This document shows positions 32,983 through 42,099 of a DNA stretch of 47,827 nt, in pieces. Origin of the DNA: Candidatus Cloacimonadota bacterium (GTDB taxonomy: Bacteria > Cloacimonadota > Cloacimonadia > Cloacimonadales > Cloacimonadaceae); the NCBI GenBank assembly GCA_029565535.1, contig JAKQNZ010000071.1:1-47827 (forward strand), in the 5' to 3' direction. The notes below the pieces were generated by a model, which worked only from the letters and a program-made list of their open reading frames with translations, was not told the origin of the DNA and searched no databases. Every line of letters begins with the position of its first letter. The stretch's first letter is position 1. A program made the translations under genes and the position numbers.

Positions 32983-35900
32983 TTGCAGCAGAATATCCCC
33001 ATAGTTAGCGGGGGTTTGATACCCAATGCATTGATCATTGATGACAACAATGTGGGTTCTTCGCAGGGTAATTCTAACGGTGAGGCCGACGCCGGTGAAA
33101 CGCTGGAGCTAAGCTTTGCTCTGCGCAACACCAGTGGCGGGGGTATCCGTAATTTGGCGGGTACCATCACCTGCAGCAGCAGCTACGTAAGCATCGCCAA
33201 TAGCGCTATCAGTTATGGAGACGTTTCCAATGGAGCCACGGCCAGCAACCTGCTACCTGTGGTGGCTGCGATCTCAGCAGCCTGTCCCGACGGAAGCAAC
33301 CTGCGCTTTGCCCTGCAACTTAGCAGCGGCAGTGGTACTGCATATAACATTTCGATGCACCTTATGGTTGCCAATGGCAGGCTTGAGGTTGTTTCGCAGT
33401 TCGTGATCGATGGTCAGGATTCTTCCCTCGATCCGGATGAGACTGCCGGAATCCGCATCGGTATAAAGAACAATGGAACAAACTCGTTAGCTGGCTTAAG
33501 TGCCCAGCTTCTCAGCACCAGCAACTTCGTTAGCATCAATACTTCTCAAGTTTCCTACGGATCTCTGGCACCCAATGGGCAGGCTCTGCCTTCCAGCGAT
33601 TTCAGTGTTTATATCAATAGCTTGTGTATCCCGGGAATGGTGATTCCCTTTGACCTCAGAATATTCAATACTGCCGGTTTTGAGCAGCTATTGCCTCTTA
33701 CTTTCACAGTGGGAAACGTGTCCGTAACCGATCCCCTGGGTCCGGATTCTTATGGCTACGTGATCTATGACATGGGCGACCTGAATTATGAGGAATGCCC
33801 CACCTATAACTGGGTAGGCATTGCCCCTGCCGAAGGTGGCAGCGGGACTGCGCTCGCCATAACCGATACCTACACCTCTTCGGATGAAGGGGATCAGGTG
33901 GGCGCAGATGCCCTGGAAGTGGTTATCCTGCCCTTCCGCTATAGCTTCTACGGAGAAGAATACGATCGTATAACGGTTTGCAGCAATGGCTTCATCGCTT
34001 TGGGCGAAACCGGTAATGCGGAGTTTCGAAACTTTCGCTTACCTGGAGCTATGGGTCCAAATCCGATGATCGCACCTTTTTGGGACGACCTGGCTACCAC
34101 AACTGGGAGCGGCATTTACAAATACTACGACGCAGCTCAGCATCGAATGATAATCGAATGGTATAACCTGATAAACGGGAAAAACGGTAGCAGCCAGGAA
34201 ACCTTCCAGGTGATACTTCACGATCAATCATACTATCCCACCAGCACAGGCGACGGACCAATCCTGATTCAATATAAGGTGTTCAACAACGTGGATTCGC
34301 AGTCTGGAGAACGACACGGCAATTTCTGCACAATTGGCATCGAAGACCATACTGGAACCAGAGGTTTGGAGTATAGCTTTAATAATGGCTATCCTACGGC
34401 TGCAGCTCCCTTAACCAATCTTAGATCCTTGTATATCACCACTTTGCCGATAGTTAACCCGGGTCCGATTATCCGTTTGATGGATGCCCAGCATTACGAC
34501 ACCAACGAAAACGCTTATCTGGAACCCGGAGAAACCGACTATATGGTACTTCCCCTGAAGAACGTGGGTGATGCAGAGGCTACCAATGTGAGCGCCACTC
34601 TCAGCAGTTCTGATCCTTATGTAAACATCGTTTCAGGGACAGTGAATTATGGTTCCATTGCCGTAATGGGGATACAGAATGGCGCATCCAACTTCGTCTT
34701 CACGATTTCCGAATCCTGTCCCCAAGACCATGTAATCCAGTTCAATGTGAACGTCAATTCCACCGAAGATAGCTGGATTCGCAGCTTCTCGGTTAGCGTC
34801 CATATGCCGGAATTGCAACTGGAGGATTGGGTTTTTGACGATTTTGCCCTCAATGCCAATGGTCTTCTGGATCCAGGTGAAACGGGCAGCTTCCTGTTGA
34901 ATGTGTTCAACGAAACATCTCTTGATGCAGAGAACTGTATATTGACTATTACTGAAAGCAGCCCATACATCTCGTTTAATCCGACCACGATATACTGCGG
35001 GTCGATCGCGGGTGAGGTTCACTTCCAGGCTGCCACGCAGATCTCGGTTAGTTCCAGTGCTGTAGTTGGCAGCGCAATTCAGATAACCTTGCAGATAAGC
35101 TCCGATAATGGTTTGCCCCAAACAGAGCAATTGAACCTGCTGATTGGCAATCAAACCACAAGCTGGGACTTCGAAGGCAGTAATGGCGGATTTTCCGTTG
35201 TAAACAGCGCTACTCCAGGCTGGGAATGGGGCTCCAGCACTTATGCAGGGGCTTCCAGCGGTACCAAGGTTTGGGGAACTGTTCTGAATGGAAATCATGC
35301 CAGCAATGCCACTTACCAGTTGATCTCTCCCCAAGTGGCAGTCGGTAGCGACACGCAGCTTACCTTCAATCATCGCTATCACGCAGAAAGAACCAGCAAC
35401 TCCACCTATTGGGACGGAGGACAGGTTCAGATCTCAGTGGATAATGGCGTAAACTGGAACATGATTACTCCAGATGGTGGATATCCTGTAGCCTCTGTGG
35501 TGGCTTTGGGCAATCAGCCTGGCTATTCAGGCGAAGTAACCGTCTGGACGCCCGCCACTTTCTCTTTGAGCGCCTACAACGGGCAAAACATTAAGATCAG
35601 GTGGTTTTATGCTTCAGACACATCGATCAACTATGAAGGCTGGTTCGTTGACGACGTCAGCTTCGTAAATGCTGCAGGCAGCAACATGGAGGTTGGCAAA
35701 GTAAGCGGAACTTTGGATGATATTACCCTCAGCAGAGATATTTCCGGCGCCATAGTCAGCATAGGCGATTATAACTTGTTGCCGGAGAGCGATGGAAGCT
35801 TTAAAGCATTGCTGCCAGCCGGCAACTACAATGCTCAGGCGGTAAAGGAGGGTTATCGCAGCGTTCCTGTTCCCATCAACCTAGTCGTGGGAGCCGTATT

Positions 35901-36477
35901 ACCCAGCATCAATCTGACCCTGGAGTTTTTGCCCTATCCCGAAGACCTTAGCTGGCTGATAGAGGCAAGCAATCTGTCTCTGCGGTGGTCGCCGGTAAGC
36001 GATTCCAGGCTGGCAGGTTATAAAATCTACAGTAAAACTGGTATCGGAGCCTGGAACTACCTGGCAAGCACCACTTCCAATTCCTGGACAGGTGCTTTGG
36101 CTGCCAGCGGAAACCTCCAATACAAGGTGACAGCCTATTACAACGACGGCTGGGAAAGCCTGCAGCCCTATCTCATTAGCTTTGGGTATCCCTATGGCGG
36201 AACAGACGTTCAGCCTTTGCCCGTGACCCAAATCTCGGTGCAGAGCGGTCCCACTGCCAGAGTGATTAACTGGAGTCCCGTAACCCAGGACACGTTGGGC
36301 AACTCAATCACGGTTTGGGGCTATAGGGTTTATGCCGGCCAAACACCCTCCTTTGAGTGTATGCCGGCCAATCTGCTCGGAAGTACTATGGAGACCAACT
36401 TCAGCGACAGCAGTACGAACTCCAAACGCTTCTACAAGGTTAAGGCCGTTTTGGGTTATTCTATCAGCGGACAATAA
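32983..36477 (+). pseudogene. C25-family secreted protein, C-terminal fragment of the same broken gene
   Basis: The open frame reads back to 32923; the first possible start is a TTG at 32983 with no ribosome-binding site. The first residues, ELTVGTAVITVSGHNYKP, match the Ig-like domain that follows the catalytic part in C25 proteins, so about 250 residues seem to be lost between 32920 and 32930, with a frame change. The remaining ~1,164 residues are beta-rich: repeated CARDB-like units (DANGxxDPGE motifs: GEADAGETLEL, SSLDPDETAGI, ENAYLEPGETDY, NGLLDPGETGSF), a MAM/jelly-roll-like domain (about 725-900), a carboxypeptidase-regulatory-like unit and two Fn3-like units. It ends without a sorting tail (YSISGQ). 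It may still be expressed, but as drawn it lacks a start. Confidence 0.75.
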
Positions 36478-36496
36478 GAGAGAACAGACATAGAAA

Positions 36497-36529
36497 AAGG
36501 TGCTGCCCAGCGGTAGCCCCTTGTTTTAT
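36497..36529 (+). terminator. Terminator after the C25 gene
   Basis: AAGGTGCTGCC and GGTAGCCCCTT form an 11-position stem (one mismatch, one G-T pair, loop CAGC) followed by GTTTTATCTTT. It lies between convergent genes. Confidence 0.65.
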
Positions 36530-36544
36530 CTTTAGCCCAAGAAA

Positions 36545-37288
36545 TTATAGCTTGATCCGTGCTCCCAAAGCCAGATAATGCACGGCGGCAAAGGTATAAA
36601 CTTCATCGATGTCCGAACCGCCTTCCAAAAAGCGATAACCGGCTTTTAACCCAATATTTGGCTTAATGTCATAGATTGCGCCTACGAAAACGTCCTCAGC
36701 GCGGCCATAAGGAGAGGCCAAGCCTTCGGCCAGCATTACCAGATCAAGCTTTGGATTTACCCGGTAGCCAGCTTCCAGAGCCAAAAGGGGAACCAAGCCA
36801 GTATTGGTTTTGGTGGCTTTTTTATTTCCAGTTGTTTCCAGGGCAATTTCGGCATCGCGCAGCTTTAAAGAAGCTCCAAAGGAACGGATGAGGAACCAAT
36901 CCTGGGGTAAAACGTAGCGATATTGCAAACGGTAGGAATCGAAGCGATAGGTGGCGTCGATGGGCTCTCCAGCCATGAAAGTAGTCCCTTGATACTTCAC
37001 GTTGCGATCGAATTTCCCTTCTGCTTTCAGGGTGAGGGGAGTGGCCAGCAGGGAAACCTGGTGGCGGGGATGAACCTTCCAGTGAACATTCAAACGGGCA
37101 TGCAGAGTGGGCGAAAGGTCAAGGTCTTCCTTCAGGGAAAAGCGGGTGTGATTATCGTTATTGGGTATCCTTACATCATTATAGCCTGGTATGGCAAGCC
37201 CGGTTTCCAGATCAAATGTGAGATCTGGCTTAGCCCATAGTGACAGGCTAAAAACCAGGACAGCAAGCAGCATCATTATTTGTTTCAT
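36545..37288 (-). CDS. Outer-membrane beta-barrel protein (OmpW/OmpA-barrel-like)
   Basis: The protein has 247 residues with a signal peptide (MKQIMMLLAVLVFSLSLWA). Alternating hydrophobic/polar strands with aromatic girdles (YRFDSYRLQYRYVLPQDWFLI, GLKAGYRFLEGGSD) and a C-terminal strand ending in a hydrophobic residue (LALGARIKL) indicate a small barrel of 8-10 strands. No specific family can be named. It is convergent with the C25 gene. The ~110 bp between it and the M14 gene hold no other gene. Confidence 0.75.
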   Translation of the reverse strand: MKQIMMLLAVLVFSLSLWAKPDLTFDLETGLAIPGYNDVRIPNNDNHTRFSLKEDLDLSPTLHARLNVHWKVHPRHQVSLLATPLTLKAEGKFDRNVKYQGTTFMAGEPIDATYRFDSYRLQYRYVLPQDWFLIRSFGASLKLRDAEIALETTGNKKATKTNTGLVPLLALEAGYRVNPKLDLVMLAEGLASPYGRAEDVFVGAIYDIKPNIGLKAGYRFLEGGSDIDEVYTFAAVHYLALGARIKL

Positions 37289-37401
37289 TGATTAACCTCT
37301 TATATTTGCATTATGATTTTCATATATATAACATAAATGAAAGGCGCAGAGAGGCAACTGCCATCTGCGCCAAATCTGTCTTACCAGGAAAAATGCCAAT
37401 C

Positions 37402-39693
37402 CTATTTCATCAGCACCATTTTGTGGCTTTGGCGGTAGTCTCCGGCTTCCAAACGGTAAAGGTAGATTCCGCTGCCAACTTTGTGTCCAGAGTCGTCTGT
37501 GCCGTTCCATACGGCTTTATGATTGCCTTTGTCCAGATCGGAGTTCAGCAGGGTTTTTACTACCTGGCCTTTGAGGTTGTAAATCTTCAGGCTGGCAAAC
37601 TGCTGGTTGGCCAGGCTGAAGGAAATGGTGGTGCTGGGATTGAAGGGATTAGGATAGTTCGGATAGAGCGCTGAAAGAACTGCCGGGCTGCTGTTATCAG
37701 CATTGCTGCTGGCCATTCCGCTAATAATCCGGATATTATCGATTGTCCAGCCGGGATCGGTAAGCTCATCGTCGTTTGATTGATCGCTGAGGCGGAAGCG
37801 CAGATAAATACTCTGTCCGGCAAAATTCCCAAGGGGAATGAATTCCTTGCGCCAGCTATCCCAGAGACCGGACTTTGTCCATATTTCCTGCCAGTCGGTG
37901 CCATTCAAAGAAACTTCCACTCTGGCCGGGTCGAAAGTCCATTCTGTGTACAGGTGGCTGTCGAAGTACAGCATCACGTTTTCCCCAGCGGGGATGTAGA
38001 TGGGGCTGGATGTCTTGATCCAAACGTTGCAGTTCATATCGTAAAAGCCGTTTCCACCCCAACTGTCAGTAATGGCGTAGCCTGAGGCAGAAAGCTGGTT
38101 TTGTCTTACCCAGGGGCCTTCAATTTCCCAGCCTGAAACGCCGTTTTCCCAGTTTTCCGCAAAGACCGTGGTAGTCGGGCTCAGGTTGTATTCCGTGTAG
38201 TTTGCGCCTTCGTTCAGGGTTATGGTTCCAAGGTAAGGGTAGTATCCTTCTGCATATATCTGGATGGGATATTCACCGCTGTAGCCATAATAGGCATATT
38301 GTCCATTCACAAACAGCGTGTCGGGGAAAACGTCGCCGATGATTATGCGTGCGGCAAGGGGTTGCGTGCCGCTGCGGACGATTCCGGAAAGCGTGGCTGC
38401 GGGTTTGGGGCTGAGGCCAAGATCGAGCGTAGTCCATGCTCCGTTATACACGTTTACGTTGTAGATCACCGTATCGTGATAACCTTTTTTGCGAGCTCGA
38501 ACGGTGTACTGGCCGGTTGCCAGGGGGCGATAATAATTCCCGGTGCTGGCATAAGAGGTGCGAGGTTGGAACCAAGCTGCATTATGCTGTTCGATTATCA
38601 CTTCCGCTTGGGTCGGATCTGGCCCCACGAGGGTTCGTCCTTTCAGCATGGAGGAAGAAGGAACCGAGGTGGAGAACATCAAAGCGCGGTTCAGAAGCCA
38701 GTAAACGCCATTTCTGCAGCGCTGAACCGTGTTCATCATCAGCAGGGAATCGGGCTGGATATCGCGGGTTCCGCATTCCACCAGCATGGCAATGGTGCCG
38801 TATTGTTGATACATCCAGTCGTGATATGCACCTTTGCGGCTGAGGTTTGGATATACTTCGTAAGGGCCGGTTCCATCTTGTTTGATAATCTGAGCTCCTA
38901 CTCCCTGGGCTATGGCGGCGGCGTGGGAAAGGTCTGGACTGGGCCGGATTTCCTTCCAGTTAAAGGGATAATATACTTTTTCGCTGAAGTTGCCAGTGCG
39001 GGAGGAATGCCAGCAGATGGAGTAGATAAACTTCTTTTGGTCGCAAAGGGTCTTGATTGCCTGGTTTTCGCTTTCACTCATAGGACTGGGTCCGCGATAA
39101 TAATCATAAACTTCCAGACCGCCACCTTGCATCAAGGTATCGCCATGAACCCAGTTGAAATTGAAATTGCGGTTGATGTCCACTCCGTCGATGTCATAAC
39201 CCGTTTGCGGCAAGAAATCGAAAATGCCATTGTTATTATTATCTCGCTTGTTTTTGCGGTAAGATATATCCATATTTGAGGTTACCACGTTATGCCCTTC
39301 GGGGTTGGCGGTGGGCACAAACCACATGTCGAGCTGGCTGATCCACTGGGCATAGGGTTGCTGATAACGATTGGCCAGAATCTCGGAAATGTTGTTCATG
39401 GTTATCTGAACGCCCAAAACCTCTTCGGCGTGCACCTGACCTACGAAAAGCAGAGCCGGTTCATCTTCAGCCACGTTTACGTTGTCGGATATCTGCATGG
39501 CGTAAATGGGGATGTCTTCCAGTTCGGAATAACCAATGATCACCATTCTGGCGATGTCGGAATGGGCTTGTTGCCAGCCTTGAAGCTGGGTATGTATCTG
39601 ATCATAGGTATAGTAACAGGTGGGCAAAACCGCTGCCAGACAGGCAGGTAGCAGCATGGCCAAAGCGATCAGCAGAAATGCTGAATGTTTCAT
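37402..39693 (-). CDS. Secreted M14 zinc carboxypeptidase with T9SS-like C-terminal tail
   Basis: From ATG 39693 (GGAGAGATT upstream; a TTG-type start at 39711 is less likely) it has 763 residues. Signal peptide, then the M14 domain: GQVHAEEVLG with zinc ligands His88 and Glu91, DINRNFNFNW (substrate Arg), ICWHSSRTG (third ligand His), and VECGTRD with the catalytic Glu. A carboxypeptidase-regulatory-like domain, a jelly-roll-like region and a FlgD/T9SS-type tail (YPNYPNPFNPSTTISF...SGIYLYRLEAG...HKMVLMK) follow. It probably degrades peptides outside the cell or at the surface, in line with an amino-acid fermenting life style. Confidence 0.93.
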   Translation of the reverse strand: MKHSAFLLIALAMLLPACLAAVLPTCYYTYDQIHTQLQGWQQAHSDIARMVIIGYSELEDIPIYAMQISDNVNVAEDEPALLFVGQVHAEEVLGVQITMNNISEILANRYQQPYAQWISQLDMWFVPTANPEGHNVVTSNMDISYRKNKRDNNNNGIFDFLPQTGYDIDGVDINRNFNFNWVHGDTLMQGGGLEVYDYYRGPSPMSESENQAIKTLCDQKKFIYSICWHSSRTGNFSEKVYYPFNWKEIRPSPDLSHAAAIAQGVGAQIIKQDGTGPYEVYPNLSRKGAYHDWMYQQYGTIAMLVECGTRDIQPDSLLMMNTVQRCRNGVYWLLNRALMFSTSVPSSSMLKGRTLVGPDPTQAEVIIEQHNAAWFQPRTSYASTGNYYRPLATGQYTVRARKKGYHDTVIYNVNVYNGAWTTLDLGLSPKPAATLSGIVRSGTQPLAARIIIGDVFPDTLFVNGQYAYYGYSGEYPIQIYAEGYYPYLGTITLNEGANYTEYNLSPTTTVFAENWENGVSGWEIEGPWVRQNQLSASGYAITDSWGGNGFYDMNCNVWIKTSSPIYIPAGENVMLYFDSHLYTEWTFDPARVEVSLNGTDWQEIWTKSGLWDSWRKEFIPLGNFAGQSIYLRFRLSDQSNDDELTDPGWTIDNIRIISGMASSNADNSSPAVLSALYPNYPNPFNPSTTISFSLANQQFASLKIYNLKGQVVKTLLNSDLDKGNHKAVWNGTDDSGHKVGSGIYLYRLEAGDYRQSHKMVLMK

Positions 39694-39801
39694 AATCTCT
39701 CCAAAATTCATTGTTCTATTCTATCAAAAGCAAGAATTGATCCAAAACATAAGCTTGCTGTTTTTTACCCAGATAATGCAGTTGAGTTCCAGCACGCGGA
39801 A

Positions 39802-39892
39802 TTCCGGTGTTTCGCCGGAAAGGTTTGCCAGCGTCTCGCTGGCATAAAAACCAGCCAGAGGCTGCTAAAACCTTGCCAGCGAGACGCTGGCA
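39802..39892. repeat. Hairpin cluster (GCCAGCG family)
   Basis: Four small palindromes occur in 91 bp: TTCCGG/CCGGAA (39802-39820), TGCCAGCG-TCT-CGCTGGCA (39827-39845), CAGCC-AGA-GGCTG (39852-39864) and TGCCAGCG-AGA-CGCTGGCA (39874-39892). The second and fourth are reverse complements of each other, and AAGGTT/AACCTT between them extends the pairing. The 478-bp gap 39694-40171 otherwise holds only copy B of the palindromic repeat. Confidence 0.85.
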
Positions 39893-40060
39893 TTTCAGGG
39901 ACAACAATATTGGGCGGCTGCTGGCCGTGGATTATGTCATTTCAAACCAAACATGATACAAGCCGTGAGTATTTTTCCGGATTTTTATAATCTCCAGCGT
40001 TCCGATCAGGATTGAGAACTGCTTAGACACTCCGAAATCCCTGTACAAGGTCTCAATCCA

Positions 40061-40112
40061 CTATCATACCACATACATACCAGTTAATCATGTGGTATGT
40101 ATGTGGTATGAT
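40061..40112. repeat. Palindromic repeat (ATCATACCAC family), copy B
   Basis: Perfect 19-bp inverted repeats ATCATACCACATACATACC (40063-40081) and its complement (40094-40112) flank a 12-nt loop. It is related to 25341-25392, sharing ATCATACCAC, ACATACC and ATCATGTGGTATG words. Confidence 0.9.
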
Positions 40113-40171
40113 CAGCTTCAGATCACTCGTCTTCCGAGGTCAGGCACTTGGGGGGGAATATTTTTTCTCAG

Positions 40172-41899
40172 TTAGGCCGGTTCTGGCACCAGGCAGTTAT
40201 CACACTCGGCAATCTGGTTTTTCAGCAGCTTATAGATTTTTTGCGGATCATCCAGTGCGTTTAGTTTCTCCAAAGTTTTCTCATTGCGTAAAACGCTGGC
40301 CAGGCTTTGCATCAATTTTAGCTGGGCTTCCGGTTTTTCGTAGGGACTGAGGGTAAGAAAAACCAAGCTGACCGCTTCGCTGTCCGGGCTATCCCAGTCT
40401 ATCCCGAATTTAGGTTTTACCACGAATATCTTGCTGCTTTTCAGGCCTTTCAGATGGGCATGCGGGAAGGCAATGCCCTTGCCCACGGCTGTGCTCATCT
40501 GTTCTTCCCTGGCCATAATCTCAGTCTTAAGCTGGGGTTCGGGCAAACCGGTTTTGCCTGCAGCTTTGCGGATCAATTGTTTTAAGAGCTCTTCCTTGCT
40601 CCGGGAGTTATTGTCGAGCAGTACATCATCCTGGCTAAAAATAAAGCTCACCAGATTCTTGCGCACTTTCCTCAGAGTGAAGGACAGCCAGGGACCAAAG
40701 ACCACCGTGGAGATAATGGAAGCCGCCACCACGCTTACAAAAACCGTCTCGGTGATCAGTTTTGCCGAATAGGCCAGCATCGCTACTACGATGTGCATTT
40801 CCCCGCCTGCCGTATGGGAAATGGCGATGCTTTTCAGGTTTACCTTGTCTTGTTTAGCCCAAATAGCCCCAATGTATGCGCCCACATAGCGCGAAAATAC
40901 CCCTAAAACCGTGATCAGACCTACCAAAGGCCAGTTCAGAGAAGCTAAAATGTCTATCTGCAGGCCGATTTTGGCAAAGAAGATAGGCACAAAGATTGAA
41001 TAAACCATCCGGTGAATCGTATGGCGGTCGGCTTCGCTGATGTGTCTGGCCTCCCCGACAACGATCCCGGCGATAAAAAACCCAAACAGGGAATGAATCC
41101 CGATCTTCAATGTAATGGCTCCCATCAACATGCCGAAGATCACGAGGAAGGTTGTCTTATAACCGGTTTCCTTGCCAATCCTGGTGTGGATGAGGGTTAT
41201 CGCTTTGTCGATCAGCCGCTTGAGGAGCGTGAGGCTAACCAGGGTAAAGGCCAGAGTCAAAACTATCAATCTGGCTACATAATCCAGTTCTACAGCCCCA
41301 TGTGCAAATATTCCCAGGATTATGGTGAACATCACCCAGCCGACTATATCGTTCAAAGTTAAAGCGCTTACGATCAGAAAACCCATGTCCGTCTTCAGCA
41401 CGCCGAGGTCTTTCAGACCCCTTATTGCCACAGGCAGCGCACTGATCGTCATGATCGAAGCGATAAACAGAGCAAAGATGAAACGCTGGGAAGTATCCAC
41501 GAAATACCTGTCCGGCAAAAAATAAAACGGCAGAAAACAAAGGACAACAGGGATGATCAGATCGGCAAAACAAAGCTTCAGAGCTTCTCCCCGCTGTTTC
41601 CAAACCTTGGAGAAATTTATCTCCAGACCCGTTTCCATCAGCAAAAAAAGATTGCCAAACCAGGCTATGGTGCCCAGCATAGCCCATTGAACCTCATCTG
41701 ACGGGAAAAACCAGCCCTGCACTTGGGGCAGGTAGCGGCCAAAAATCGCCGGCCCCAGCAACAGACCAACCAGAACGTCGCCAGTGATCGTAGGCTGTTT
41801 CAGCTTTTCCAGGATGAATCCCACGGCTTTGCAGGCTCCCAGCAGGATGGCAAACTGCAGTAGGAAAATCAGGAGGTGATGTTCTGAGATCACTTGCAT
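40172..41899 (-). CDS. Cation:proton antiporter (CPA2) fused to a PTS EIIA domain
   Basis: A 575-residue inner-membrane protein. Residues about 1-400 form 11-13 helices of the Kef/NapA-type CPA2 antiporter fold (PTITGDVLVGLLLGPAIFG, SALTLNDIVGWVMF with the Asp of the transport site, HSLFGFFIAGIVVGEA). After a linker, residues about 430-565 match a fructose-type PTS IIA domain: EEQMSTAVGKGIAFPHAHLKGLK with the phospho-accepting His in FPHAH. In a PTS-poor anaerobe such a domain may tune transport by phosphorylation; this is inference. Its start overlaps a small ORF by 10 nt. Confidence 0.9.
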   Translation of the reverse strand: MQVISEHHLLIFLLQFAILLGACKAVGFILEKLKQPTITGDVLVGLLLGPAIFGRYLPQVQGWFFPSDEVQWAMLGTIAWFGNLFLLMETGLEINFSKVWKQRGEALKLCFADLIIPVVLCFLPFYFLPDRYFVDTSQRFIFALFIASIMTISALPVAIRGLKDLGVLKTDMGFLIVSALTLNDIVGWVMFTIILGIFAHGAVELDYVARLIVLTLAFTLVSLTLLKRLIDKAITLIHTRIGKETGYKTTFLVIFGMLMGAITLKIGIHSLFGFFIAGIVVGEARHISEADRHTIHRMVYSIFVPIFFAKIGLQIDILASLNWPLVGLITVLGVFSRYVGAYIGAIWAKQDKVNLKSIAISHTAGGEMHIVVAMLAYSAKLITETVFVSVVAASIISTVVFGPWLSFTLRKVRKNLVSFIFSQDDVLLDNNSRSKEELLKQLIRKAAGKTGLPEPQLKTEIMAREEQMSTAVGKGIAFPHAHLKGLKSSKIFVVKPKFGIDWDSPDSEAVSLVFLTLSPYEKPEAQLKLMQSLASVLRNEKTLEKLNALDDPQKIYKLLKNQIAECDNCLVPEPA

Positions 41900-42099
41900 T
41901 GTTTGGCTGCGATTATTGTTTGATTGGCTGGAAAGCTCGAATGTTCCGTTCTTCTGAAGTCTGAACCTGAGTAGGTAGAAAAGCCGCGATACTCAAAGCC
42001 AGGATCGGTAAAAAGATCAGCAAACTCCGCTTGGGAGATTGGCAGCTCTACTGGCACTGCCTTCCACATAGCCCGTTCTGCACCACTACTCCTCTTCAT
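41890..42099 (-). CDS. Small hypothetical ORF between pyrimidine phosphorylase and antiporter
   Basis: A 69-codon ORF whose ATG overlaps the upstream stop (ATGA) and whose end overlaps the antiporter start by 10 nt. This packing favours a real, coupled gene. The sequence (ISQAEFADLFTDPGFEYRGFSTYSG) shows no known domain. Only AAGG directly before the ATG is available as a ribosome-binding site. Confidence 0.35.
   Translation of the reverse strand: MKRSSGAERAMWKAVPVELPISQAEFADLFTDPGFEYRGFSTYSGSDFRRTEHSSFPANQTIIAAKQCK

Noticed and set aside
38299-39279. 326-codon ORF on the plus strand
   Set aside because: It lies antisense within the M14 carboxypeptidase gene, whose catalytic motifs are clear; composition shadow.
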